DNA of 64,000 bases from Penicillus capitatus (GCA_965649825.1 OZ287695.1:930001-994000), one strand, 5' to 3'. Positions 43,780 through 56,205 are shown, numbered from the stretch's first letter. Notes: a model not told the origin generated them from the letters alone. Translations and numbers: made by a program.

Positions 43780-44169
43780 ATGGACTCTGGGCAGATGCCA
43801 CTCACTCATTCCCACAACAAAGGTGAGTAATGTAACGTTGATACGAAATGTCACTGATAGAAAGAGTGAGATTGTCACTATTGTCATCAGAAAGCAGAGG
43901 ATGTTTGAACGTCACAGATGTTTTAGTTACGGTCTCAGAATTTTTTAGGCAATGCATTGAATTCGTCAATCATCATTTGATAACTGAGCCACGGCCATAG
44001 TGACCTCTCTCATCTTGTACAGGAAAGCAATCAATCGACGGTGTCTCCATTTAGACTTTTTCAGAAGTGTTTCTTTCAAAACATTAAGTGTTGTAAGTTC
44101 AGCTAAAGGTCGGATAGACAGTTATGCAGATGATATGTTTTGCAGCCGAGGACTCCATTTGACGACCCC
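43780..44169 (-). repeat. 3' flank of PA2A, shared family block
   Basis: Nearly identical to 53380-53744 (downstream of PA2B) and, inverted, related to 36770-37040 (downstream of PA1). Contains the words ACAAAGGTGAG and CACTCTTTC on the gene strand. Interpreted as conserved 3' untranslated sequence. Confidence 0.75.
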
Positions 44170-47098
44170 TCATGGTCGCAAGAGTCTCCTAAGAGAAGGT
44201 CCTTCTGAGTTAGCGCAATCAGGGTCAGCATAAAGACAGATAACGTCAAATGGCGTTTCTCTGCTGTTGTTGGTTACCGTCTTTGAAGCTCCGGCATTCA
44301 CCAGAACCTATATGAAATGCACCGTGAACATTAACATGCTACCTCTGACTCGCCTTTGTTGTCTTTGACCGACCGTACATCGCGGCTTTGTGAAGTGGAG
44401 TTTGTCCAGATTCATCGACCGCATCGACATCGGCCCCTGCGTCTAGCAGCAGCTACAACCAACAACTACGTGGACAAGAACAGAAGGAGATTGGAGTGCA
44501 CCTGTACAACTTCGGGGCTTCCATTGAAGCCGGCGGCTTCATGAAGTGGAGTTTCTCCATATTTATCGACCGCATCGACATCGGCCTCTGCGTCTAGCAG
44601 CAGCTACAACCAGCGACAACGTGGACATAAGAACTAAGGCAAATCGACATGCACCTGTACAACTTCGGGGTTTTCATTGAAGCCGGCGGCTCTATGAAGT
44701 GGAGTTTGTCCAGATTCATCGACCGCATCGACATCGGCCCCTGCGTCTAGCAGCAGCTACAACCAGCAACAACGTGAACAAGAACAGAAGGAGATTGGAG
44801 TGCACCTGTACAACTTCGGGGCTTCCATTGAAGCCGGCGGCTCTATGAAGTGGAGTTTGTCCAGATTCATCGACCGCATCGACATCGGCCCCTGCGTCTA
44901 GCAGCAGCTACAACCAGCAACAACGTGAACAAGAACAGAAGGAGATTGGAGTGCACCTGTACAACTTCGGGGCTTCCATTGAAGCCGGCGGCTCTATGAA
45001 GTGGAGTTTGTCCAGATTCATCGACCGCATCGACATCGGCCCCTGCGTCTAGCAGCAGCTACAACCAACAACTACGTGAACAAGAACAGAAGGAGATTGG
45101 AGTGCACCTGTACAACTTCGGGGCTTCCATTGAAGCCGGCGGCTCTATGAAGTGGAGTTTCTCCATATTTATCGACCGCATCGACATCGGCCCCTGCGTC
45201 TAGCAGCAGCTACAACCAGCAACAACGTGAACAAGAACAGAAGGAGATTGGAGTGCACCTGTACAACTTCGGGGTTTTCATTGTAGTAGGCGGCGTGATG
45301 TAGTGGAGTTTGTCCAGATTCATCGACCGCATCGACATCGGCGTCGTGATCCAACAGAATCTGCGTATAACCGCCAATGCAGATGCATGACAACACATTG
45401 TGGATTTACCTTTGCCACCTTCGTGTGTCCGTTTCTTGCTGCCAAATGCAAAGGAGTCAGTTTATTGCTGTTGGGCTTGTCGACACTTGCGCCGTCTTCC
45501 AGAAGAACCTTCGATTGCAGGCACAAGGATTTAGTAGAAAGAGACGAAGTGTCTTGACTCTGTAATCCAGAATGTGCACAGAGGAGCTTACTACCTTAGT
45601 GCATTCTGACGCATCGTAAGCCGCCGACCAGTGCAACAAGGTGAAGTGTTTCCCTTTCTCATACCATGGCATTACGGCGGATCCATAGACAGAATCTGGA
45701 CCTAGTCCCTCTAGAAGAGCAGCTTTCAAAGTCAGGCTGTCATCATTTCTTGTGGAGTCATAGGTTTCCTAAAAAACCGTCTGTTCATTCGCAATGATTT
45801 TTGCTATCAATGCCACGTCAAGCAGTTCTGTCGGAGAAAGCCTCCTCAGCTGTTCGCGCCTCTCTCTTAGTTCCTTGTCATTGGACTTCTCTGGCGGTTG
45901 ACTAACTACAGGATTGTCTACCTATGAAGAACGTACATCATCTGATGAAGGTCACTCGACAGAATTCTGTCGATTTTTCCTATGTTCTGGCGGATCAGAC
46001 ACGAGGAGGAAATGGGGAGAACCGACCAGTCACCTTTGGATTTTCGTCAATTTTCTCACGAATCCAGTCCCAGAATGCACCGATACTTGTGTAGATGGAC
46101 GGTGATGCGTCATTGCAGTTCTCGAAACCCAGAGATGTTATGCCGACGATCAGGTCGAGTTCTGGATTCCCGGCTGCTGTGTTGCCTCTAAATCTGTTTG
46201 GAATCAACAGTGGACCGCCAGAATCACCTTTAGAAGAGAAGGCTTGGCAGAAAGTGCCGCTGACAAGCACTACACCTTTGCATGCGTTCTGGTTCCCGAA
46301 TCCAGCACAAATCGAATGCTTCTTGACTGCATCTCCCATAAATCCTTTGCATTGGTCATGTTTCACATACACCAGTCTGTCTGCCATCTGTAGAGAGTTT
46401 GGATAGCCTCCAGTCTTGTCCAGTCCCCAACCCAGTGCGGTAAACAATTCACCGTCGGTGAACTGTCCTCCTTGAATATCTATCGATGGGAGTGTGATCT
46501 TTGCTTCTTTATTCAATCTGACGACAGCGATGTCGTATCCGTCATGGACATCGCCAGTCCAGGATTCGTGCCGGAAACTTGCCTCACCGCTGAATTCCTA
46601 TTGAGTATTCCTTTCCGCGAGAAACATGTAAAACGTGAAGGAGTTACTTTGTCTGAGTAGCGCTCATCGAGCTTGTGAATGCCACAGCGAACAAGTGGAT
46701 TTCTGCCAAGGCTGTCCGTAGATGGGTCGACGCAATGTGCTGCTGTAACCACCCATTGTCGTCGAACAAGGAATCCGCCGCAGCGATGCAAACCATCCTG
46801 TCGTCTGGAGAGACTGCAAACGTAAGGGAACCGTCCTTTAGGTGCCTCTTTGCCCTGCGAAAAGAACAGGCGTCAAAACCTGAATAAATGCGCACCTTAC
46901 AAACTCACGATGATAAGAGGACCGGTCGCCTTAGAGACCGGTGCATCTGAACCGTCAATACGCATATACGCATCGGAAATGGCAACTGAGGGTAAAACTA
47001 CCTTCTTTCTCTTGACATGCTGCCATGCGGAAGAACAGAAGAAGTATCAGAGAGAAGTGAAAGCCGAGACGGCAACGCGAAATACAGAAAAGCTTCAT
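44170..47098 (-). CDS. Protease-ankyrin protein, copy PA2A (probable exon-1 frameshift)
   Basis: From minus ATG 47098 the signal peptide (MKLFCISRCRLGFHFSLILL) is present. One extra base against PA1 near 46990 shifts the frame before the ISDAYM leader, so either the copy is damaged or a mini-intron exists. Downstream all is intact: IIGKEAPKGRFPYVC, HRCGGFLVRRQWVVTAAHC, DGYDIAVVRL, NACKGDSGG after an intron, and the family's Asn189. The linker ends at the TAG splice site (45769-45771). Then ETYDSTRNDDSLTLKAALL, FTLLHWSAAYDASE, the repeat VLLEDGASVDKPNSNK, and a run of seven or eight ankyrin exons of 102 nt. A GC-AG intron (GCGAGTC at 44347-44353) precedes the last exon, which ends SLRRLLRP. 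One copy of the tandem duplication pair with PA2B. Confidence 0.8.
44395..45345 (-). repeat. 151-bp ankyrin exon-intron cassettes of PA2A
   Basis: Six to seven units, period 151-153 bp: an exon of 102 nt coding LLLDAGADVDAVDESGQTP then LHRAAGFNGSPEVVQ, plus a 49-nt intron. The recurring word CTGCGTCTAGCAG starts at about 44438, 44589, 44742, 44893, 45044 and 45195. The inner units are almost identical, introns included. PA2B lacks this array and has other repeat exons at the same place. Confidence 0.93.
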
Positions 47099-47129
47099 AC
47101 TGAAGACAAGAATGCGTTCTGCAGCAGTG

Positions 47130-47990
47130 GCGGGCGCTTAAGTAATGCGGGTGATTGATTCATTAAAGTGCTTTCCCTGTAGCCGTCCAATGACTGGTAG
47201 ACGTCGCGAAGAGACGAAACGGTTCGTATCTCTCCTTTGTTGATCTGAATTTGCTGAGTATTGAGCTGATATGTGTAGGCGTTGTGCTTTTCATGATGTC
47301 TCTGCACACAAGATTCTCCCTGTGCCATCATATCAAATCCAGCAGTCTACGCGTTTAATGTTCTGATGGATAGTGAATATAGAATTAGTGGCTGCAAAGA
47401 TGTCAAGCGTACATGGCTGATCGATGCATCCAAGAACTCATGAACGTGCCAATGACTACATGCATTCTTGTCGAGTATAACTCTGCAACATTGTTGTTGC
47501 AGTTTTCGTCGATTGAGGTTGAACCCTGAACCAAGACCTTCAACGACGCCAGTAGTACATTCTGGACATTAAGAGATCCTGTCGACAACAGTAGGTGTGG
47601 TTCTGATGTTCACATCTCGCCATCGACAGTGATGTCTTTTCCAGGTATGCTCAATCAGGCAGTATCCTACGATGGTGGAAATCTCAGTTTGCAGAAAGAT
47701 GGATTTCACGACCAGTGCACCAGAGAGAACCAAGATGGCCCTGTAGACCATGGAGAGAGAACAGAGCAGAGAAGAAGGATGGAGAAGGCCAGCGTGGCTT
47801 AAGATCTCCACATCCTCTTCAGCATGTTGTCCTCCAGCTAATTTAACTCGGACATAAATTGTGAAGGCTATGCGAAACATGGACTCATTTGAGTCGTTTC
47901 CATTAAGGGATCGTAGCACCCTGTCGTACTGAGGCCAGTTACGTCTACAGTCACTTCAGTTTAGTTCTCCGATTCCTTCCGGCGCCAGTC
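47130..47990 (-). pseudogene. Unrecognised small family X, copy A (start codon lost)
   Basis: Homologous blocks lie at 52200-53000, 56240-57026 and 61330-62102. The N-terminal exon on the minus strand reads LRSLNGNDSNESMFRIAF, but its initiator is GTG where copy B has ATG. A hydrophobic part follows (YRAILVLSGALVVKSIF) and then HHCRWRDVNIRTTPTVVDRIS. No family recognised. Near-identical to copy B, so conservation gives no coding evidence by itself; the more distant copies at 52.4 and 61.6 kb share the CRWRDV-TPTVVDRIS piece or the N-terminal exon. Confidence 0.4.
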
Positions 47991-48005
47991 CCGTCGCTAT
48001 TCGTT

Positions 48006-48393
48006 ATGAACAACGATAAGGAAGCATGGATTGTCATGCAGCCGCAGCCGTGCTCTTCTTTGGATGTCGTTTCGACGTTGGAAGTCCATTCGTCGTCGTC
48101 TTCGGCGGCGAAGCTCATAGAACTGGATCTTGCCGTGGTCGAAAAGAAGTTGAGCACGCAAGTGTGCGCTCAGTCACTGAGAGGATCCAGTTGCAAGCTG
48201 GAGTGTGGTGTCTTGAATGTAGATGATTCTGGACAATATGATCGTGGAGAAGTTGGATCAGGGGACGGAATGTCTGGATCACTTCGATCCGCCTCAAGAG
48301 AACAAGACCTACCTATCGGCTCTGGAGACGTTTGACAACACCAGTCGCCTTGTGGACGATCTGTTCTCGCGTTCTGAGAGAATTGCATCGTAA
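48006..48393 (+). CDS. Small acidic helical protein, family Y copy A
   Basis: ATG 48006: MNNDKEAWIVMQPQPCSS, STLEVHSSSSSA, LIELDLAVVEKKLSTQ. An intron of about 63 nt (from 48166, ending ATGTAG) joins to MILDNMIVEKLDQGTECLDH, LSALETFDNTSRLVDDLFSR and the end SERIAS. Compared with copy B (57113), length differences are 3 or 6 nt and in frame (PQPQP, SRRL), good evidence of coding. The first exon is shared with the TPR protein at 62186, while the remainder is unrelated. The helical C-terminal part recalls small trafficking-complex subunits, but no family is certain. Its start is about 90 bp from the divergent family X start. Confidence 0.6.
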
Positions 48394-49217
48394 GATGCTG
48401 AGTTGTTGAGGATGATCGACGATTTGTGACAGACCTGGAACTATTGGAATTGTTCGTCGTTTTCTGGCGATCAAGATCGAAATTCGAATCTCGGTCTCCA
48501 GAATTTCTGATGCTTAAGAGCAATCGCTGACTGTTTGCCTGAGGGCAAATGTCAGAATCCCAGATTCGCTGTCGGAGAGCTTTCAAGAAATTCTATCGAC
48601 CTGTTGTGTGCGATGTTCTTTCAAGCACAGTTGTTGTTCTTTGTCGATGACACCGCTTTTGGAACGAATGCACTTAGTGCCATGTAACGTCGAGATATAT
48701 TCCTTTGCAATGATGCCTAGAGATTAGCATGCAACTTAAAACAAGTCACCAAATCCGACCAAATCGAAGTTCAGATTTCACAGTAAAGAAACAGTGAAAG
48801 TATTCCTGAAGTCTAGATACATGTAACTCAATTCCACGACAAAAGCAAAGAATGCGAGCTCGATATGAAATGTTAGTTTTTTGCCTGACAGAAAGAGTGA
48901 TAATGTCGCGCTATTGTCATCAAAAACCAAACGGTGTTGAAAAGCCACAGATGTTTCAGCTTTCTCCCAAGGTTTTCTCAGGCGTTGCACATGATTTGTC
49001 AACGATCAATTTTCTTAATAAACACAACCGACGGTCCTACTGATCTCTCTCCCTGGCACACTGGAAATTCATCGGTTAGGTTTTTCGTTCACCTGATCCG
49101 AATGTTTGACAAGTACTCGTCAGACAATGAAGGCATTGGAAGAAAAAACTCAGCAAAGAGGTTAGACAGTTGTCCCAGTGGAATGCTTAGTAAATAAGAA
49201 TTTCGTTGAACATCCTC
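48394..49217 (-). other. Noncoding flank between family Y and PA3A
   Basis: Contains the 3' flank of PA3A, related to the other family 3' flanks (words such as AACATCT-type variations near 48930), and a spurious 139-aa minus frame over 48170-48586 that overlaps family Y. No separate gene. Confidence 0.45.
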
Positions 49218-52155
49218 TCACGGACGCAGGAGTTTCTCGAGGGTGGTTTGCGTCCATTTAGAGCAGAGAACCCAATCTTCAGAGCAGATGACGTCAAAAG
49301 GCGTTTTTCCATCCTTGTTGGTTACTGTCGTCGATGCTCCGGCATTCACCAGAACCTGAAACGCATCTTCATGCATTGATATGCTACCCTTGACTCGCCT
49401 TTGCTAGCTTTAGCTGACCGTACATCGAGGCCAAGTGGAGTGGAGTGTTTTTATCTTTTCGGACTGCATTGATGTCGGCCCCTGCTTCAAATAACAGCTA
49501 CAACCAACCACAATGTGGACAAGAAAACAGAATCAAATGGGCATGTACCTTTGCAACTTTAGGGTGACTATTGTATTCGGCGACCAAGTGAAGCGGCGTC
49601 CGTCCTTTATCATCAACGACATCAACTTTCGCTCCGTGCTTGAGCAGCACCTGAAAAACGATTGTTTCTGCTAATAAGGCAACGAAGCGAAGGTGCAACC
49701 GACCTTGAACACTTTAGCAGTATTAAAGAACGCAGCTGCATGCAGAACAGTATGTCCGCTGTCCGTGGCGCGGTTAACCTTCGCTCCGAGTTTAATGAGG
49801 GCCTGACAATCGACAGTTTCTGTCAATGTGAAAAGGGAGTGGATGCGTTATCGACCTCGACCACTTCGGCGTCTGACTGACGCGCTGCCCTATGCAGAAC
49901 AGTATATCCAACGTCGTCGACACGGTTGACGTCCGCTCCGTGCCTAATGAGGATCTGGCAGTCGACAGTTTCTGCAGATGAGGTAACAAAGCGAGTGTCT
50001 AGTTGACCTCGATGAATTTGGCATCTGCGTGTTCCGCTGCCAGAAGCAAAGGAGTGTCTTTATTGTAGTCGACCTTATTGACGTCCGCTCCGTAATCAAT
50101 GAGTACCTATCTAAGGCACTTGCCGAGAACGCGGGAGCACATCATGACTCGCCTGTGCAGTTCTCGAGCGTCCATTGGAAGCCGACATGTGTAAGGGTGT
50201 CGTTCCGCGGTAATTAGAGGCGTTCACTCCTGCGTTGTGATCCAGAAGAATCTGTGAACAAACGTCTGAGCAGGCACTTGAGATCACATTGTAAGTTCAC
50301 CTTCGCCAGTCTTGCGCCGCCGTGCTCTGCTGCCAGATGCAGCGGTGTCACTCCATAGAAATCCCCGGCGTTCACTCCAGCGTTGTGATCCAGAAGAATC
50401 TGTGAACAAACATCTGAGCAGACGCCTGAAATCTTATGGTAGATTCACCTTCGCCAGTCTTGCGCCGCCGTGCTCCGCTGCAAGATGCAAAGGAGTCACT
50501 CCGTGTTCGTCGGGCTTGTTTACACTTGCTCCATATTCCAGAAGAACCTGAATTGCGAGCACAGCGATTGAATGCGCAGAAGCGAATCTTCTAGACTCTG
50601 TAATCCAGATAAGATCGGAGAAGCTTACTACCTCAGTGCATTCTGGCACATTGTGATACGCCGACCAGTGCAACAAAGTGAAGCGTTGCTCGACGACAAG
50701 TATTGTTGTTTGAACGAAGGACTTGTAAAAAGAATCTGGATTCAGTTCCTCAAGACAAGCGGCTTCCAATCTCAGTGCATTGTCGTCCTCTATGGAGCGA
50801 TATGCTTTCTACAGAACCGGCAGTCCGTTCACAATAATCTCTTCTCTATTGTCGATGCAACAACCTTGATCAGCTCTTTCCGAGATAGTCCCGCCAGCCG
50901 TTTGCGCTCCTCTTTGAGTTTCTGTTCTCTCGACTTCTTCCTTGTCGGATCGACAGTCTCAGGATCGTCTACCTATGAAAAATGTACATCATCTGATGAA
51001 GGTCGCTCGACAGAATTCTGCGATCTTTCTCCTGTTCCAAAGATCACACACGAGGAAGAAAATGCAGAACAGCTCACCTCTGGATCTTCATCGATTTTTT
51101 CTTGAATCCAGTCCCAGAATGCGCCGATACTTGTGTAGATGGTCGGCGACGGATCATTGTTGCAATCTTCGGACCCCATGGATGTTACGCCGACGATCAA
51201 GTCATGTGCTGGACTCCCGGCTGCTATACTGCCTCCAAATCTGTTAGGAATGAACAACGGCCCGCCAGAATCACCTTCAACATGGAAAGGCTTGGCAGAG
51301 GGCAATGCTAACAGGTAAGACTATGTATGACCTTTGCATGTGTTGTCGTTTGCGAATCCAGCACAGACTGAGTGATTCTTCACGGCGTCTCCCAGAAAAT
51401 CTTTGCAATAGTCGTTTTTCACATAAACGAGGTTCTCTGCTATCTGTAAAGAGTTTGGAGTCTTTCCAGTCTCGTTCACTCCCCAACCGAGTGCGGTGAA
51501 GAGTTTACCCGAGCGGAATTCGCTTTCCTGAACGTCTATCGACGGCAGCGTGACATTCGCTGCTTTGTTCAGTTTAACGACGGCGATGTCGTATCCATCT
51601 TCCACGTTACCGGTCCAGGACTCAGGCCAGTGGCTTCCTTCTCCGCTGAATACCTGACAACTTCCATCTCGGCAGGAAAGCGAATAGCCGCAAACAGGTT
51701 ACTTTGTCGGGGTCGCTCGAGTCGGGGTCGTATATCCCGCAACGAATGAGCGGATGCCTTCCGAGGCTGTTCAAGGACGGGTCGACGCAGTGTGCTGCGG
51801 TGACCACCCATTGTGGTCGAATGAGGAATCCTCCGCAGCGGCGGAATCCATCTTCGCGTCTGGAGAGACTGCAGATGTACGGGAACCGTCCTTCAGGTGC
51901 TTCTTCGCCCTGTGAGAAGAACGGAGTTTAAATATGAGTTAATGCGCGCTGAACAAACTCACAATCATATAAGCAGTGACTCGCGGCTTAAAGGCCGATG
52001 CTCCTGAACCGTTAAAGGACATATCCGCATCGGAAATGTCAACCCATGGTGGTCGCACCTCTTTTTTCTCGACATGCTGCGAGGCGGAGGTGCACGGAAA
52101 GCAACAGAGAGAAATAAAAGCTGAGATGGCAAAGCGAAACAGCAAAGAGCTTCAT
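49218..52155 (-). CDS. Protease-ankyrin protein, copy PA3A (probable exon-1 frameshift)
   Basis: Minus ATG 52155 begins MKLFAVSLCHLSFYFSLLL. The frame shifts at an A-run (GAAAAAAGAGG) before [14 protein letters not shown], unlike PA1 and PA3B, so the leader is probably broken. The protease is otherwise complete: [43 protein letters not shown] joined over an intron to DSGGPLFIPNRFGG, and GVTSMGSEDC. The linker has the TAG splice end at 50809-50811, followed by KAYRSIEDDNALRLEAACLEE, FTLLHWSAYHN and VLLEYGASVNKPDEHG. Several ankyrin exons follow, two with GC-AG introns (49392-49398 and 50146-50152), ending with LEKLLRP. Paralogue and near-duplicate of PA3B. Confidence 0.78.
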
Positions 52156-52199
52156 ACTATGGAATGTGTTCTGCAGCAGTGGCGGGCGTATAAGTAATG

Positions 52200-53000
52200 T
52201 GGTAATTGAGCCATTATCGTGCTGCTTCCCTGTAGCGTCCCAGTGACTACTACACGTTGCGAAGAGATGGAACCGTTGGTGCCTCTACAGTTTGATCTGG
52301 GCTTCCCAGGTATTCAGCTGGCATGCATTGCAGGATCAACGGCTACCCGCAATGTATACATGCACATCCTTCTCTACGTTGTCACTAGGCCAGATCAACT
52401 TTGGCATCGATATGCTCTTGGTGGATGACGGATATGAACCCAACGTCTGCAAAGATGCCGAGAACACACTGCTGCTCGATGTACCCAGGAATTCTTAAAC
52501 TCTTGAATGACAGCATATGCTCTTGGTGAAATGTGTTGCAGTTCCAGGCCGGATGAGATTGGACGTTGAACATGTACCTGCCAACGACGCCAGCAAGACA
52601 TTCTGTGAATTTAGAGATCCTGTCGACAACAGTAGGTGTGAACCTGTCGTACACATCTCGCCATCGGCAGTGCATGTCTCCCCCTTCTCCTTCATCTATT
52701 CGTGAGTTGAAAAGAGCCTTCTTGCAGGAGAATCTGTCCTGGATCCATTCTTCAGGATGACAAGGATCTGGTGGTCTTGAGGCACGACGAAGGCCTCCCA
52801 TCTGTGATGTCTCCCTCTAAAGGACACGTGGTAATTTTAGAATGTGTTTTGGCCAGACCGATTACGAGATCAAAGGGGAGCTTATGGATAACGGACTATG
52901 GGAGTTGGAATCTCACAATTGGATGCATGGACGCAAAATGCCTTTTGACAAGATAACGTCTGATAGGTCCATCTTCACTGGCGAGACGAACGCAGAAATA
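52200..53000 (-). CDS. Unrecognised small family X, divergent copy D
   Basis: A 138-residue minus frame (52385-52801) contains HCRWRDVYDRFTPTVVDRIS and continues without the stop seen in the other copies: KFTECLAGVVGRYMFNVQ, then IPGYIEQQCVLGIFADVGF. Several cysteines, no recognisable domain. Other exons probably lie on either side. The flank at 52200-52320 matches the block before copies A, B and C. Confidence 0.4.
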
Positions 53001-53744
53001 TCGGAATCACTCACCTTTTTCTGTCAGTCGAGTCAGAGTTCCAGACTTCAGTCTTGGCATCTCAGACACAGTAGAACAGCTGGTGACTGTTTGGCTGGCC
53101 ACAGATATCAGCAGTTCATATTCGCGGTGAGGATCAAAGAAAGCCAATTGGCCAGTGTGTGATGCCCTTTCCACAACACAGTCGACTCTGCGTTTAGGAA
53201 ATCGTTTTTTGGAACAAATGCACTTAATGTAATGTAAGGTCAAGATACATTCCTCGGCAAAGATGTCTAGAAATTGGGATGCGGCTCATAATAATCACCA
53301 AGTCTAATCGAATGAGAGACAAACTTCAACGTAAACAAACAGCGAAGGCCTTTGAACTCTGGATACACGCCACTAGCTCATTCCCACAACAAAGGTGAGT
53401 AATGTAACGTTGATACGAAATGTCACTGATAGAAAGAGTGAGATTGTCACTATTGTCATCAGAAAGCAGAGGATGTTTGAACGTCACAGATGTTTCAGTT
53501 ACGGTCTCAGAATTTTTTTAGGCAATGCATTGAATTCGTCAATCATCATCATTCGATAACTGAGCCACGGCCATAGTGACCTCTCTCATCTTGTACAGGA
53601 AAGCAATCAATCGACGGTGTCTCCATTTAGACTTTTTCAGAAGTGTTTCTTTCAAAACATTAAGTGTTGTAAGTTCAGCTAAAGGTCGGATAGACAGTTG
53701 TGCAGATGATATGTTTTGCATCCGAGGACTCCATTAGACGAACC
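53001..53744 (-). repeat. 3' flank of PA2B
   Basis: From about 53380 it is nearly identical to 43780-44169; 53001-53380 shows nothing I can assign. Supports an origin of PA2B and PA2A from one gene with its 3' flank. Confidence 0.7.
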
Positions 53745-56205
53745 TCATGGTCGCAAGAGTCTCCTAAGAGAAGGTCCTTCTGAGTTAGAGCAATCGGGGT
53801 CAGCATAAAGACAGATAACGTCAAACGGCGTTTCTCTGCTGTTGTTGGTTACCGTCTTCGATGCTCCGGCATCCACCAGAACCTGAAATGCACCATCAAA
53901 CTACAAGATGGTGTATCTGCCTCACCTTTGCCGTCTTTGACCGGCCGACCATCGCTGCATCATGAAGTGGAGTATTTCCATTGACATCCGCTGCTTTGAG
54001 ATTGGCACCTTCTTTAAGTAACAACTATAACAGGCAATGAGCAAAAGAAGACCGAACCAAATGGAAATGCACCATTGTATACTCAGAACTCCGTCTGACT
54101 GCGGCAAAGTGAAGTGGTGTCTGTCTGACATCGGTCCTTCCCTCGATGTCTGCTCCGTGATTAAGAAGGATCTGACAGTCGACCATTGTTGTCAATCGGA
54201 AAAAGAAACAAACACGTAACCAACCTTGATCACCTCGGCGTCTGCGTAACCCGCTGCCATGTGTAGAGGAGTCCGTCCAACGTTATCGGCTTGGTCGACG
54301 TGCGCTCCGCGCTCTATGAGTACCTATTCGAGGCAATCGCCATTGTGTTAAAGGACACACCGACTCGCCTTTACAGTCCCCGGATGCATATGGAGCGCAG
54401 CCATGCGCAGGGGTGTCGATCCTTCCCTATCCGCGGCATTCACTTTGGCACTGTGATCCAGAAGAATCTGCGAATAACCGCCGCAGCAGATGCATGACAA
54501 CACATTGTGGATTTACCTTTGCCACCTTCGTGTGTCCGTTTCTTGCTGCCAAATGCAAAGGAGTCAGTTTATTGCTGTTGGGCTTGTCGACACTTGCGCC
54601 GTCTTCCAGAAGAACCTTCGATTGCAGGCACAAGGATTTAGTAGAAAGAGACGAAGTGTCTTGACTCTGTAATCCAGAATGTGCACAGAGGAGCTTACTA
54701 CCTTAGTGCATTCTGACGCATCGTAAGCCGCCGACCAGTGCAACAAGGTGAAGTGTTTCCCTTTCTCATACCATGGCATTACGGCGGATCCATAGACAGA
54801 ATCTGGACCTAGTCCCTCCAGAAGAGCAGCTTTCAAAGTCTGGCTGTCATCATTTCTTATGGAGTCATAGGTTTCCTAAAAAACCGTCTGTTCATTCGCA
54901 ATGATTTTTGCTATCAATGCCACGTCAAGCAATTCTGTCGGAGAAAGCCTCCTCAGCTGTTCGCGCCTCTCTCTTAGTTCCTTGTCATTGGACTTCTCTG
55001 GCGGTTGACTAACTACAGGATTGTCTACCTATGAAGAACGTACATCATCTGATGAAGGTCACTCGACAGAATTCTGTCGATTTTTCCTATGTTCTGGCGG
55101 ATCAGACACGAGGAGGAAATGGGGAGAACCGACCAGTCACCTTTGGATTTTCGTCAATTTTCTCACGAATCCAGTCCCAGAATGCACCGATACTTGTGTA
55201 GATGGACGGTGATGCGTCATTGCAGTTCTCGAAACCCAGAGATGTTATGCCGACGATCAGGTCGAGTTCTGGATTCCCGGCTGCTGTGTTGCCTCTAAAT
55301 CTGTTTGGAATCAACAGTGGACCGCCAGAATCACCTTTAGAAGAGAAGGCTTGGCAGAAAGTGCCGCTGACAAGCACTACACCTTTGCATGCGTTCTGGT
55401 TCCCGAATCCAGCACAAATCGAATGCTTCTTGACTGCATCTCCCATAAATCCTTTGCATTGGTCATGTTTCACATACACCAGTCTGTCTGCCATCTGTAG
55501 AGAGTTTGGATAGCCTCCAGTCTTGTCCAGTCCCCAACCCAGTGCGGTAAACAATTCACCGTCGGTGAACTGTCCTCCTTGAATATCTATCGATGGGAGT
55601 GTGATCTTTGCTTCTTTATTCAATCTGACGACAGCGATGTCGTATCCGTCATGGACATCGCCAGTCCAGGATTCGTGCCGGAAACTTGCCTCACCGCTGA
55701 ATTCCTATTGAGTATTCCTTTCCGCGAGAAACATGTAAAACGTGAAGGAGTTACTTTGTCTGAGTAGCGCTCATCGAGCTTGTGAATGCCACAGCGAACA
55801 AGTGGATTTCTGCCAAGGCTGTCCGTAGATGGGTCGACGCAATGTGCTGCTGTAACCACCCATTGTCGTCGAACAAGGAATCCGCCGCAGCGATGCAAAC
55901 CATCCTGTCGTCTGGAGAGACTGCAAACGTAAGGGAACCGTCCTTTAGGTGCCTCTTTGCCCTGCGAAAAGAACAGGCGTCAAAACCTGAATAAATGCGC
56001 ACCTTACAAACTCACGATGATAAGAGGACCGGTCGCCTTAGAGACCGGTGCATCTGAACCGTCAATACGCATATACGCATCGGAAATGGCAACTGAGGGT
56101 AAAACTACCTTCTTTCTCTTGACATGCTGCCATGCGGAAGAACAGAAGAAGTATCAGAGAGAAGTGAAAGCCGAGACGGCAACGCGAAATACAGAAAAGC
56201 TTCAT
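53745..56205 (-). CDS. Protease-ankyrin protein, copy PA2B (probable exon-1 frameshift)
   Basis: Same protease half as PA2A (offset 9107 bp, almost identical), with the same extra base in exon 1, so the lesion or mini-intron predates the duplication. The triad, the Asn at position 189 and the TAG splice junction are the same. The ankyrin half differs: after VLLEDGASVDKPNSNK come ILLDHSAKVNAADREGS and VLIERGAHVDQADNVGR, instead of the 151-bp cassette array of PA2A. The intron after the ILLDHSAK repeat is GC-AG (GCGAGTC at 54362-54368), while the last intron is GT-AG (GTGAGG), unlike the other copies. So a duplicated protease head is attached to a different ankyrin tail. Confidence 0.78.

Larger units (their letters stand above)
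45383..51650. repeat. Segmental duplication, copy A
   Basis: Matches 54490-60777 nearly base for base, offset 9107 bp at the left end, 9123-9127 at the right. It covers the protease half of PA2A, family X and Y copies and most of PA3A. Confidence 0.93.

Noticed and set aside
46980-47000. A 16-nt mini-intron rescuing PA2 exon 1
   Set aside because: GT and AG ends exist, but 16 nt is shorter than any intron accepted here and the same site in PA1 and PA3B is read as coding; a frameshift is the simpler reading.
48170-48586. 138-aa minus frame, and its twin at 57283-57702
   Set aside because: Antisense to family Y, whose in-frame indels show which strand is coding.
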